64,000 bases of DNA from Gambelia wislizenii (GCA_030847615.1 JAUMIR010000003.1:22883001-22947000); one strand, 5' to 3'. Counted from the first letter of the stretch, positions 22,690-34,115 are shown. The notes: generated by a model not told the origin, from the letters alone. Translations and numbers: made by a program.

Positions 22690-23560
22690 TGTCTCTTTAT
22701 TTTAAAAAGGTCCCACATACTTAGCAGCCAGTTTTTAGGATGGCCGCTGAGTATTTAAAAACTTCGTAGACAAATATACTTGCTGCCACACTATAAAGTC
22801 CCAATTCTGGGCCCTTTTACAATTGGTGTACCTTTTATAAGTCTCTTTAGCATAGTCCAATGCTTTGATAATTTGGGCCAAGTTGTCACCACTTGTTCTT
22901 CCCACTCTTGCAGTGGGACGGGATCAGTCTGAGGGTTAGTAACACTCATACTTCGGTCCTGTATACAGCTTTGAATGGTGAAAGTCCCATGCTAGCATGC
23001 ACAGCAATATTGTATGTCGTCTCGGCATACGGCAACAATTCTAACCAATCATCCTGCTGATAATTTACATAACACATTAAATACTGTTCCGAAATCTGGT
23101 TCAAACATTCCATTTTCCCACCCATCTGTGGATGGTGGGAAGTACTCATCCCTTGTTCCACTCCCAATAACTTTAAGAAAGCCTTCCAAAATTGGGATGT
23201 GAACTGACTTCCTCTATCTGAAATTATTTTGCCTGGCACTCCGTGCAATCTGTGAACATGCTACATAAACAATTTAGCTAACCTCTATGCTGTAGGCAAT
23301 TTCTGACACCCCACAAAGTGGGCTTGCTTGGTGAACAAATCTACTATTACCCAAATGACTGTTCCCCACCCCCACTGGTAGGTAAATCTACAATGAAATC
23401 CACATAGAAAATGGCAGGAACGTGAGGTATTCCTGGTACAAGGCTGGGCTGAGACCAACTTAGCCAGGTCATGTTGAGCAGCAGTGTGGACAATACACCA
23501 ACAGAATTCCTGTTCTGTTCTTGCCATGCACCTAAAAATGCATACACTCAAACCCACTGA
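22690..23560 (-). pseudogene. Ty3/Gypsy integrase remnant
   Basis: The minus strand carries a retroviral-type integrase core: 'VIWVIVDLFTKQAHFVGC', then 'GVPGKIISDRGSQFTSQFWK', 'HHPQMGGKMECLNQ' and 'LPYAETTYN'. The DDE residues are visible (D in IVDLF, D in ISDRG, E in MECLN). Downstream, 'KLAAKYVGPF' at about 22700-22750 fits the segment after the integrase in Gypsy elements. The ORF breaks at about 23280, and upstream the integrase Zn-binding region is scrambled. No RT, RNase H or gag is visible. This is a fragment of a Ty3/Gypsy LTR retrotransposon. Confidence 0.75.
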
Positions 23561-23598
23561 AATTTATTAATATATCCCAGTTGCCTGTATCCCAGTTT

Positions 23599-23650
<52 letters not shown>

Positions 23651-23651
23651 G
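23599..23651. repeat. (GATA)n/(GACA)n microsatellite
   Basis: About ten GATA units followed by GACA units. Confidence 0.95.
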
Positions 23652-24642
23652 AAGCTCCTTTCTTCATATGTGGTGAACTTGTAAGAAGACAGGAGGTTAC
23701 TGGTCTAAAAGGTAGATTTTGTAATGTTACCAGAATGTTTTTGTTCTGCATTATGGATAAAGAACTGGAGAGTAAATATGGATTACTTCTCTGATATGTT
23801 ATTCTAACAGCAAGAATATTGATTTGCTCAAATCTGAAGCATCGATAATAGAAGTATGGATTATTAAGGTTGCCAATTTAGCCCAAATGGCCAAATTAAC
23901 ATGGGTTCTAAAGGATAAGCCAACTGAAAGACTGGAAACCATTTATGGAAATTTTGAGCAATAAGAAATCTATTAATGTAATAATCTGTGATTATGCCTA
24001 TTACTAATTTTAGTAGGATTATTTAATTGGCTCTGTAATAGTGGAATAATATTTTCCTTATTACAGTATTTTCTTTTCATTGCAGTCAGGATTGGGCACG
24101 GGGGTCAGAGCCCTACTGTATATTCGTTATATGTCTTTTTTTGTGCATCTTTTTTTTCTCTTTTCTGTTTATTTTTTGATTGCATATTACTTTGATGGTA
24201 AATTAGAGTGTGTTAAAAATTAATTTATTTTAAAAGAGCCCTGCCAGATCAGACTAAAGACCTATTGTTTTGGCCAAATGCCTTTGTGAAGCCCAAAAGT
24301 GGGATATAAACTCCACAGTGCCCTTTTGTTCATGTTTCCCAGCACATTGCCTCAGATCCTGGGAGACACACATAAGATGTCATATCTTGTAGCCATTGAT
24401 AACCTTGTCTTCCATGAGCCTTAGTAATCTCTGTATGCTTAGGCAGAGAATTCCATAGGTGAAGTAGTATTTCCTTTTGTCTGTCCTGAATGCCCCACCA
24501 TCTAGCTTCATAAGATGATCCAAGTTCTAGTATGATAACAGACGGGAGGGGGGGGGCTCCTTATGTCCACTTCTTCTACATCATGGAGTTTCATACAACT
24601 GTTATTGGAGGTAATTTATACACATCATGACTAGTAGCCATT
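23652..24642. other. No recognised feature
   Basis: AT-rich sequence. The part near 23660-23960 ('tgaacttgtaagaagacagg', 'tggaaaccatttatgg') resembles L1/old LINE 3' text, but weakly. Confidence 0.35.
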
Positions 24643-25085
24643 ACTCTCTCTGGCTTTTCTTCGCAAACGAAGATTCAGGAAGGACTCATCCCTCACTTTC
24701 TGCAAGTGCGCTGATGACTAAAAAGGCCAATCCGGGATAAACAAGTCCGGTTGCAGAAAGCACAGCAGAAGGTCTCCTTGGGTGATGTTTCCAGGTTGTG
24801 ATTCTTTCTGCATTGTCGTTTCTCTTCAAGACTTGTTCAGCGTGAGTTCTCAAATAAGGCTGCAGCATTGTGGATAGTGAGTCTCCATGCTTCCCAATGT
24901 GAGGCCAGGGCGGACCATTGTTGGTGTTCAGTTTGGCTGAGCCTGAGATGTTGCTTCAGGGAGTCCTTGTACACTTTTTTGGAGTGCCCCTCTTACACTG
25001 AGCCGTGGCGAGTTCACTGTAGAGTACTATTTTTGGGAGGCGATGGTCCTCCATCCTAGAAACGCGCCCTGCCCAGCACAGCCTT
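24643..25085 (-). mobile_element. LINE 3' end with C2HC finger region
   Basis: The same family as 4757-6642 and 17841-18000. The minus strand reads a 'LPKIVLYSELATAQCKRGTP'-like segment in broken frames, 'NAAALFENSR', and the finger block near 24720-24760. It begins with the short (CT) tail 'ctctctctggcttttcttcg' at 24643. Cysteine codons of the finger can be followed with one or two changes. Confidence 0.7.
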
Positions 25086-26572
25086 GGTAAAAGAAAGAAA
25101 GAAGTATGGAAAGTTTAACTCTGCCTCTGAATATACAGTATTTACCTGATTTAATACCCCCCACTGAGCTAATATTTGCTTCATGAAGAGAAACAATCTG
25201 ACCCCCAAATGTCAGCCACCTCACTGTGCTCACCAAAAAGAAAGAAAAAAAAAGGGGGGGGGAATACAAAGCCTACAGAAAATTATTTTCTTCTCATGGC
25301 ACTGCTTGAAACTGCTCCATATAAATGGAGAGAGAATCTTAGTCTCGCATTAGAATTTCAGAATGCTTTTAAAGTATGCAGTAATAAGGTGATTATTCTA
25401 TATTAAATTCCATGGAAGAAGAATATAAGGTGAAATATGAAAACAAGCCTATTTCATCCTTAAAGCATTCTGTGGACCACTTTTCAAATGATTCCCTTCC
25501 ATTAACTGAGAATTAAGGACAGAAATTACACTCTCTTTTTATTATTTTTCTACTTACGTTCCTCCGTGGCTTTCTTGATGGATGGATGGATTAAAGCAGC
25601 CCTTTCTAATCTGAATCTCCTCTATTATTATTGGGTGGAGGGAGGTGAGGGGGGAATCATAAAAGGTATTCTCACATTTTTATTTCTTTGGGCCTGACCT
25701 TTTTCACTGACTAAGGGATATGCAAATCAGACTCTCAGCATGCTCATTGGGAGAAAATGATTCTAAATGGTCCCAGGATATTCCCCTCCCCTTTCAATTC
25801 ATCCTTCATGTGCTCTACTATGCCTCATAGAAATCTCTCATAATGAACAATGAACAGCATCCTCGCTCCACATAACTCTACACCACTTTCTGGACAAACA
25901 ATGTACACACCCTGACAGCATGAAGCAGAATGGGTCTCAAGTACGTTCTATCCAAAAGACAGGAAGACATGCAGAGTATTTTTTTAAAAGCTTGCCTTTG
26001 TTCTTCTCCATTTCCCCCTGCACTTTAGGGTGCCAGAGTTACTTTTTAAAAAATAATTTGTTCCCATTACTCATTATGAGGTATTAAAAGCAGACTGTTG
26101 CCATTGCAAGGTTTTAAAAGTAACTCATTCTGCTGTTATTGCATGGCTCATTGCTTTTGCCTTATTTTATAACTTTTTATGGAGAAAAACCTTTAGTCTG
26201 ATCAGAGAACAGCATAAACCTTGAAAAACACTAGTCAAAATGCCTCTAAAAGTGCCTAAAAATTAACTTTTTAAAATAACTAAGACAACAGTACTTTTTC
26301 CACAATAAAGTACCGTAACTTTGTTCCTGTGTGTGGTTACTTTGGTTTGTAACTTCATTCTGGCTTTGATAACAAGAAGGAATAACTCCCTACCCCATAT
26401 TATTATTTTTACTTTACAATGTGTAATCATTTACTACTTGCCAAACAGAGCATACAAGTAACAAATAACACTGGCAGCAGGTTTTATCATTAAGATCTAG
26501 CACTGGCTTTGTTTCCCCCCTCCTCCCCCCATTCCCTTTTTCCTTTTGTCTTGTGTCTTTTAGAAGTATAGC
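25086..26572. other. No recognised feature
   Basis: Includes (GGAT)n at 25577-25592, a poly-G run at 25254 and AT-rich non-coding sequence. Confidence 0.45.
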
Positions 26573-27148
26573 GTCTAGATCAAGGGAAGAAATAGTGCCA
26601 CTCTAGTCTGCCTTGGTCAGGCCTCACCTAGAATACTGTTTCCAGTTCTGGGTACCACAATTCAAAAAGGATATTGACAAATTGGAGCATGTCCAGAGGA
26701 GGGCGACAAAAATGGTGAAAGGTCTGGAAACCATGCCTTATGAGGAAAGACTTAGGGAGCTGGGCATGTTTAGCCTGGAAAAAAGACAGTTAAGGGACGA
26801 GATGATAGCTCTGTTTAAGTATTTGAAGGGGTGTCACATTGAGGATGGAGCAAGTTTGTTTTCTGCTGCTCCAGAGACTAGAACACAGAACAATGGATGC
26901 AAGCTCCAGGAACAGAGATTCCACCTCATCATTAGGAGAAACTTTTTGACAGTAAGAGCTGTTCGGTAGTGGAACACACTCCCTCGGAGCGTGGTGGGGT
27001 CTCCTTCCTTGGAGGTCTTTAAACAGAGGCTGGATGGCCATCTGTCAGGGATGCTTTGATCGTGATTTCCTGCATGGCAGAGGGTTGGACTGGATGGCCC
27101 TTGTGGTCTCTTCCAACCCTACAATTCTATGATTCTATGATTCTATGA
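26573..27148 (+). mobile_element. CR1 LINE 3' end
   Basis: It starts within ORF2 and encodes '[20 protein letters not shown]', then '[20 protein letters not shown]' and '[20 protein letters not shown]'. It then runs through the 3' tail to repeated 'attctatg' at 27120-27148. Reading is open over about 118 codons (26613-26969), then stops. Near its left end it holds 'agaagtatagcgtctagatc', the uninterrupted version of the target into which the 59640 MITE was inserted. Confidence 0.9.
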
Positions 27149-27411
27149 ATTCAACTTCAGCTGTACAGTAGCTATGTTTTGGCATTTTAAGTATTTAGAA
27201 TATTCAGCAGAATTTTTTAAAATTCCTATGAGAATGTTGAAGCAGTTATAAAGGGTGCTATGGCAGGTATGTGTGAAAAACAAAAACAATTAGTTGTGTG
27301 CTTCACATCCAAAGTAATGCACATAGTTGTATAACGTCTCCTTCTTCCTGTAAGACCATCAAGTCAAAGGTCTAAAATTACCTAGCTGTACCACTGTCTA
27401 AATCTCTTTGC

Positions 27412-27612
27412 TCTTTCTTCCTGACAGTAAGAGCTGTTTGGCAGTGGAATGCACTGCCTCAGAGTGTGGTGGAGTCTCCTTCTTTGGAGGTTTTTAAACA
27501 GAGGCTGGATGGCCATTTGTTGGGAGTGATTTGATTGTGTATTCTTGCAGGGCAGAGGGCTGGACTAGATGGCCCTTGTGGTCTCTTCTAATTCTATGAT
27601 TCTATCATTCTC
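27412..27612 (+). mobile_element. CR1 LINE 3' tail
   Basis: 'ttcctgacagtaagagctgt', 'cagaggctggatggccattt' and 'gattctat' at the end mark a short CR1 3' end. Confidence 0.85.
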
Positions 27613-27689
27613 AATGAACCCTAGATGGGAACTTTGAAACATCTGATGCAGGAAATAAAGTCCACAGACTTCAGCACTGAGCTGGCAGT

Positions 27690-27830
27690 GGGTGTCCCAC
27701 ATTTAACCAGAACCTGGAAGCATTACTTTTCATTCCTGTTCCCAGAGGTCTCAGCAGCCATAGTGGCTGAGGGATTATTGGAATTGTAATCCAAAAAATG
27801 TAACTTTCCCAAGTTCTGCACCAATCCAGA
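27690..27830. repeat. Dispersed repeat ('aactttcccaagttctg')
   Basis: 'gctgagggattattggaatt' and 'aactttcccaagttctgcac' match the family listed at 12590. Confidence 0.4.
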
Positions 27831-28059
27831 AAGTTGGTTGTGACTCTTCTGCACCGGTTGGACTTCACCTGGATTATTGTGGCTGCCACACCAAAAGAAA
27901 AAGGTAGATAAACTAGAATAAGATCAGAGCAAGTCACATAAGATGGTCAGAGGTAAAGCAGGGCAAACAAGTCCTACAAGGAAAGGTTGAAAGGAATGAA
28001 TGAATTCAACCTTAAGTGGGGGGGGGGATGACTGCGAATGGGGAGATGAAAGTAGGGAT

Positions 28060-28290
28060 GTAATTTTTTCACTTTCTAATTTCATTCTCAAAGGAAGCAC
28101 TATGTAATTTCAACAGGGTTTTTTCTGCTATGAAATAGTTCAAGACAGTATTCTCTGTGCAAAGTTCAGATGTGGTATTTTTGGACAGAAATCAGCATTT
28201 TGTATACAGAAATATTATTGTCTTTTGTATAAAATTTGCTCATGGTATTTTTGCACAGAAACCAGCTTTTTCCTGTGAAGCAAACACAAA
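28060..28290. repeat. Dispersed 'tttgcacagaaa' repeat
   Basis: It repeats the word 'tttttgcacagaaaccagc' with variants several times. It is related to 39660-39960 and to 51822-52545. The family is unclassified. Confidence 0.4.
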
Positions 28291-28622
28291 GGGGGGGGGA
28301 TTTTTTTCTGCTGCCCCAGTGGGAAAGATTACATCTAATAGCCTTAAAGGACATACTTGTATAAATTTCAGCAGATAATGTGGAGAAACCTTTTAATTGT
28401 AAATGCAGTTTGACAATAGCTCCAATTAAGGAAGGGTTAATCCAAGGTAGAAGAACCTTTCCATTTTTTAAAAAACACATCAAGTTAAAACAGTACATCA
28501 GATTAAAAGATTGAGGATATGCATATATGTGTGTGGTTGTCAGCAAATTAGAAGGGTATGTTGAAAGGACTTTCCCCCCTCAGCTTTTATTCAGCCATTT
28601 CTTAGAGGTTCTTTGACACTAT

Positions 28623-29181
28623 GGACTTTATCAGACATGGCAAAAATGGTGTCATAAGGATGCCAAATTAACTGAAAGGGGTGTGCATACCAGACAGCAT
28701 CATCTGGTCAAAAGGCTGTTCATTTTTATGGACGGACCAAGCTGTCAATAGATTTGTCATGGTGTTTTGTTCCCAGTATTGCCAGCATTTGAAACCGCAT
28801 GCCTTTTTCATGTCGTGCTTACAGCATCAATGGGCAGAACACTTCCAGTTGAGAACACGAAAGCCAGATAGGGGATGCCCTTTTTATGAACCTGCCGGTT
28901 TATTTTGAACTTTTAAAGTGTGTTTCTGTGCTTGTGGGTACTTTTTATGTGTTTATTTTGCTGTATTTTTAATTTAAACCATGTTCACGTCTTCTCGTGA
29001 GAATCGCTGGGATCACAAAGGCAGATGTAAACAGAGCTACCATTTGTGCTCTGGTAATGCTAGGGCTGCTTTGTCTCACAATTACAGGTCAGTTTGATGA
29101 AAGGGGTTATTGTGCCAGGCCAAGTACTCTGCAAATTATGGTGCTAAAGAGACTTTTTTGGAAGTTCATCTGATAAAGTCC
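28623..29181 (-). mobile_element. Harbinger-like MITE, reverse copy
   Basis: The termini are GGACTTTATCAGAC and the complement of GGACTTTATCAGA. Interior blocks ('aagtgtgtttctgtgcttgt') are the complement of those in the + copies. The flanks are TAT on the left and TAA on the right, one mismatch in the 3-bp duplication. Confidence 0.75.
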
Positions 29182-29438
29182 TAAGAATGAGGAAGTAACA
29201 CCTCCACACCCCAATTCAAACTATTTAGGATGCCTTAGACAAAGTCTTTATTTTGAGAGTGATGTAACAGACTGTCTTTACAACAGGGTAAGGAACTTCA
29301 GTCCCAGGAGCCACATCTTGTCCTCTTAATGTCCCAGTGAGGCCCTCTCCTCTTCCTAAGATGGCTCTACCCATTCTTCATGATTACAACATAATTAGGT
29401 TATTGTCCAGCTTTTTCCTCACAGTGTGAAGAGTATAA

Positions 29439-30277
29439 GGACTTTATCAGACTAGCCTCTAAAAACATTATTTTGCCAGCATAATTAAAGCCATTTTTAT
29501 GCTGGCAAAAGAACACCTCCCCATCACACTTAAATTTGTCTCCCGGCAAAGGCTTCCCTGGCAGTGAGGAGGAAGTGAACAGGGCTCCATTCACTTCCTT
29601 GTTCAAACTCCCGCGGATTCTTGTGAGAAGACGCTCGTGCAGGAAATTCAAAAAAAGAAATAAAAACAATACAGTAGGACCCCCGTATCTACTGATTCAT
29701 TATCCACCAATTCAATTGTTCATGGGACACAAAACAGCACACCTACCATAGAGTCTTCCTAAAAATGTGTCCTCTCTAGCCATTTTCTAGGTCCTCCGAG
29801 GCAACTCTATAGTGTTTTAAACCAGAAGTCCCATTATTTTCAATGGGGTTTGCTATTTTCCATGGTTTTTGGTATCCAAGCCCCCCCAGAACCAATCCCC
29901 AGTAGATATGGGGGTCCTACTGTACATAAAATGCTTTTTAAGCACATACACACACTTAAAAACTTCCAAGTAATCCAGGGAAGGTCATAAAAAGTGTGTC
30001 ACTTACCTGGATGTCAGAATCTCACGCAGAAGTGTTCTGGCCGGACCTGCCACTAGCGTTGCATGCATGTGAGTTAAATGGTGTGAGGTTTCATACACCA
30101 GCAATGCTGGCACTAACGCTCCATGGGGGATCTATTGACAGCTTAAGCCATCAATAAAATAGGATGGGTTCTGGCCAGGACATAAAACACATAAGTGCAA
30201 CATCATCTGATATGCATGCCCTTTTGTGTTTATGTGGCGTTGTTATGATGTTGTATTTAGTGCATCTGATAAAGTCC
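29439..30277 (+). mobile_element. Harbinger-like MITE, TSD TAA
   Basis: The termini are GGACTTTATCAGAC and the complement of GGACTTTATCAGAT, flanked by TAA at 29436-29438 and 30278-30280. Interior blocks are shared with 1967, 40620 and 55970. It has no ORF. A mariner-like MITE is nested at 29672-29922. Confidence 0.85.
29672..29922. mobile_element. Mariner-like MITE, TA target
   Basis: The left end is CAGTAGGACCCCCGTATCTA and the right end is the complement CAGTAGGACCCCCATATCTA. TA lies directly outside both ends (29670-29671 and 29923-29924). It is 251 bp with no coding sequence. Confidence 0.9.
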
Positions 30278-30630
30278 TAAAACAATTATCTGGTGGTTAG
30301 ATACTGGCAATAAGAGCTTTAAACTAAAATATGGCAGTATTTTTGGTCCTGACTCCCCCACTGTTGGCCCCACCCACCTCTGGGACAAGGCTCCTGAGAA
30401 TTTATCTCAAATTGAATTTGGCTTTTGGCCTGAAACCACCAGGCTTTGGGCCTGAAACCTTTGCCTTACAGAGTGGTTGCAAGTTTTATTGGGAAATCTA
30501 AGAGATGAGTTACTCACAAACAGAGTAACTAATGTGTTAAGCAGAAGTTAAACAGTTCATCAGCCCTTTCCACCACCACCCATGAGATCTAGCAGAGAAA
30601 GAAATTGAATTTAGTCTTCTTTGTAAAGTA

Positions 30631-31051
30631 CAGTTGTCCCTCCACATTCGTGGGGGTTAGGGCCATGAGACCACTGTGAATGTGAAAAAACCCGCAAATA
30701 AAAACTAGGTCACGCCACTGCCCTCCCTCCCCTCCAGGAGCAGCGACGGGGCTTCCAAGCCTCGTCGCTGCTTCCTCCCACCCTCTCCCGCCCCCGCAAG
30801 GAGCAGAGACAGGGCTTGCCAAGCCTCGTTGCTGCTTCCTCCCACCCCCTCCCACCCACCCCCAGGAGCAGCCTCGTCGCTGCTTCCTCCCACCCTCTAC
30901 CGCCCATCCCAGGAGCAGTGACGGGGCTACCCAAGCCTCGTCGCTGCTTCCTCCCACCCACTCCTGCCCCCCCAGGAGCAGTTTTTGGATAGCGAGGGGT
31001 GCGCTCCCAAAACTGCAAATAGTCAAAACCGCAAATGTGGAGGGGCAACTG
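30631..31051. mobile_element. Mariner-like MITE with minisatellite core, TA target
   Basis: The ends are CAGTTGTCCCTCCACATTCG and the complement of CAGTTGCCCCTCCACATTTG, with TA on each side (30629-30630, 31052-31053). The inner arms carry 'gtgaatgtgaaaaaacccgc' and 'gtcaaaaccgcaaatgtgg'. The core is a tandem repeat (30736-30981). It is the same TIR type as 59640-61091. Confidence 0.85.
30736..30981. repeat. Minisatellite of about 63-bp units, four copies
   Basis: Units begin with 'aggagcag' at 30736, 30799, 30864, 30911 and 30974, giving lengths of 63, 65, 47 and 63 before the partial fifth. Each holds 'aagcctcgtcgctgcttcct' and a C-rich run. The open frames of 112-161 codons on the minus strand here come from this repeat. 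Confidence 0.9.
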
Positions 31052-31533
31052 TATATCAAAGTAGTTTTACTCATGAATACTTGTGCATAATCAACACAGG
31101 TTCATCTTCTTGAAGAAAGGTAGAAAATAAAGAATACTACATAGTGTCACAAGAGCTGAGCATCTCACCTACAGACGTTTTTATCACATGTGTTTCCTGG
31201 AGGATAGGAAGGAAGACAGAAAGGTGTGAGAGCAGATGAGATCCAAGAGAACAAAGGCCACATGATGCAGGAAGAGAGGGGGTGTGAACAAACACACAAA
31301 CAAATAGGGAGTTGCCATAAACATGCTATACCTAAACTCCTAGAGAGTGACATGCAGTCTAACTACCTGTGAGTATAGACATACAAAGGTTGCTAACTCC
31401 AACAAGTTTGTGCCAAATTGCAAGAAGCAAAATGGTCTGGACATGATAAATATGAGTTGATTTTTCCATTTTTCATCTACATATATAATTGACTTGTCAT
31501 ACTTGTGTATCGTCAAACCAGTAGTAAGTCAAC

Positions 31534-31556
31534 TCTTTCTTTCTTTCTTTCTTTCT
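31534..31556. repeat. (TTTC)n at the exon acceptor
   Basis: A run of TTTC units ending in 'cttacaag' immediately upstream of the exon. It forms its polypyrimidine tract. Confidence 0.9.
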
Positions 31557-31562
31557 TACAAG

Positions 31563-31708
31563 CTTTGCAGCAAAGGTGCAGCTTTAGGGAAGCCCTTTGA
31601 AGCATCACCCAAAGATATTTCAAGCATTGCCAGTTTCATTGAAACAAAGCTTGTGATCTGCTACTTGAAAATGAGAAAGCCTGACCTTGCACTGAATCAT
31701 TCTCACAG
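31563..31708 (+). CDS. SPATA16: Internal exon of SPATA16
   Basis: A 146-bp exon bounded by a pyrimidine-rich acceptor ending in AG (31561-31562) and a donor CACAG|GTAAAA (31709-31710). Read from its first base it encodes 'LCSKGAALGKPFEASPKDIS' and then 'SIASFIETKLVICYLKMRKP', followed by 'DLALNHSH' and the first two bases of an Arg codon, so it starts in phase 0 and ends after the second base of a codon. From memory this matches the TPR-containing part of SPATA16, a Golgi/acrosome-associated protein of spermatids needed for sperm-head formation. No other exon of that gene was found in the window, so most of the window appears to be its introns. Reading open upstream into the intron is coincidental. 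Confidence 0.8.
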
Positions 31709-32964
31709 GTAAAAAACCCAAAATGTTGATGTAATCATTTCAGTGAAGACATGAAACACATACACGTAAAGGCATGCACAAAGATCAATCTAGAGTGGGA
31801 AAACATTTCAGGATCCAGAACATGTAAGGATTATGGTAATTGTACTAGTTATATCTCAACTTGCAAAAAAAAAAAACTTGTCTAGAGGGGTTATTTACTT
31901 CATCTTGCCCCTGTCTGAAAGCGCTGCAGTCCATACAATGCAGGGCATTTGCCCCGTTCTGCCCCCAGGCAGTCCTCACCACCCCCAGAGCAGATACACG
32001 GCTGAGATGGGGAGAAAGAAGGTTAAGGCCCAATAGACCAGTTTTTTTAAAAAAGTACCTGCTTAACTCCATTATAGGCACTACATCATCACTAAGGCTG
32101 GTGTCACACACACCCTGATAGTGTCACCTGGTACGGTTCGGCCTCTCCACACACCCCTAGTGCTGCCACTATATAGGGTGGCAAATGACAGATCAGGCTC
32201 CATGTGTCCACAAGAGCCCATCTTGGAAGGCCAGCCCATCATTCCAGCTGCCGATCTGCCATGCTCTGCTGGCACCAGGAAGGAATCCTGCAGCATGTGA
32301 CCAAGGCTGGTCACATGCAGGGGGCCTTGGCAACATATTGCAGCCGGATTCCTCAATGCATGGAAGATGGCAACAGCTGCCGTGTTGCTCATCAGGACTT
32401 CTTCCCATTTTGTACAGATGATGGGGGAGGAATGGGCATGATCCATGGCCAGGATATGCTGGGGGGCAGCTGGCGTATCCTAGTTCATGTAGATGTGCTC
32501 TAATTTCACAAATCTGCATTCCTGTTGAAGCCAATGTGTTTGCATGCACATAACTGGGAACAAGATGCCAGCCTAAAACAAGAGATTTGACAAGCTTCTG
32601 TTTTTAGATGGTAACTGCAAGAATATCTCAGCCAATATGACCATTAGTCATGCTGGGTGAGGGGTTTTTGGGATAGTAGCACCCAAAATCTGCCTGAAAC
32701 CCTACATACATTTGAACTTCCCTATTTTAGAGGAGCTTCCAGATATTTTTGACTATAAATGTGCTCATCCAGAAGTGTTGGGTTACATCTTCCAGATGTA
32801 TTGGCCTCCATTTCCCATCATCTCCTGCCAGTGAGGTGCAGGAAGGCTTACAGCTTTGGCCTTCAGGTTGTGAGTTGGAGCTTTTGATCTAGAGGGTAAA
32901 GAATTAATACCAATAGGTAAAAAATGGTGGGAACCAAATTTCAACTAAACAATGGGGGGGGGGG
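31709..32964. other. Intronic, no recognised feature
   Basis: Poly-A at 31865. The GC-richer stretch 31900-32560 has open frames on both strands (up to 121 codons) but no domain or splice support. It may be an unrecognised repeat. Confidence 0.35.
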
Positions 32965-33165
32965 AATAACAGTAAGAACTATTCAGTCACGGTATAGACT
33001 GCTGCAGGAGGGAGTCATCTTTTTCCCCCTTGAAATATTTTAGCACACGCTAGATGACCAGCTGTGAGGGAGGCTAGTTTCTTGATGCATTGACTTCTTG
33101 TGTTAAGCATAGATTTGGATTAGCTCAACCCTTAGGACCCTTCTAACTCTGTTTTCTATGAAAGG
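32965..33165 (+). mobile_element. Old CR1 LINE 3' end
   Basis: 'aacagtaagaactattcagt', 'ctagatgaccagctgtgagg' and 'acccttctaactctgttttc' follow the CR1 3' end in diverged form. Confidence 0.65.
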
Positions 33166-33314
33166 GTGGGGAGAGGCAGTACCAGTGCAAAGCAAGAAAA
33201 TAGAGACATGCCCCGGGTGCTGAGAACAGGTGAATATAAATATGATTTAACCATCATAATCTGAAAACTTGAAAGTGGGTAGGTCACAAGGAAGATAAAT
33301 AACTTTAGAAAAAA

Positions 33315-33362
33315 CAGGTAGGTAGACAGACAGACAGACAGGGAGAGAGAAAGAGAGAGAGA
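33315..33362. repeat. (GACA)n/(GA)n microsatellite
   Basis: A GACA run followed by GA-rich units. Confidence 0.9.
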
Positions 33363-33879
33363 CTCAAACCTGTTTGAAACATGCTTGGGAGTTTCAGTTT
33401 TAATTCTAGCTTCATGTTATTTAATCACAATTTTAATAATAGGGATGAAGCAACATTTTTTTTAATTTGCATGTATTGAATGGCATTCAGCTTTCATATG
33501 ACTCAGGGTGCTTTCATGCTTTTAGTTTACGGTAGTTAGATTATGTTTTTATTCATTTCCTATTTGCCTCTCTGGAAAAGCTTTTGCTTGAAATACGTTA
33601 GACACAAATAGCGTTCTTTGGAGATATATGTAATTTTTCAGCACCCTGGGCTACATCTCTCTAAGGGTGCCATTTTGTATTCTTCTTCTTTTAATTTTTT
33701 TTAAAGAAATTGAAAGAAAGAGGATAATGCAGAAAGATAGCAGGATGGAGCTAGATAAGAAAATAGTGGAGGAGTTAAGAGAAAAGAGGCAGAAAGATGG
33801 ATATATACAGTGAAAAATGAAAACTGGGTCCCTTTTATCAAACTGGAGTTATAGGTCAGCCTGAAAAGTCTGAAGGCTG

Positions 33880-34015
33880 CTGTTACTTTGATTATTATTT
33901 ATAAATATATATATATGATGCTATCAATTTGAATGTCACTTTACAGAAATACAAAAGAACAGGCTCTTGCCCCTGTAAGGGGGCCTACAATCTATAATTT
34001 GACATAGGGAAGAGA
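33880..34015. repeat. Ancient L2/MIR-like fragment
   Basis: 'attatttataaatatatat' is followed by 'ctcttgcccctgtaaggggg' and 'cctacaatctat', which matches an old CORE-SINE/L3-type repeat. Confidence 0.35.
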
Positions 34016-34115
34016 ATGGATGGTGGGGAGGAAAGGGTCAGTGGGTTGAGAAGCAGGCTGTCCATATGTCCTAATTGACAACAGGGGGTCTTCTGTTTGA
34101 GGGTATCTTATACTA

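Noticed and set aside
30589..31074. Open frame of 161 codons on the minus strand as a gene
   Set aside because: It is the translation of the minisatellite core of a mariner-like MITE.
32081..32549. Overlapping open frames near 32.1-32.5 kb as a second exon
   Set aside because: Reading is open on both strands in a GC-richer stretch, but no SPATA16-like residues or convincing splice sites appear.
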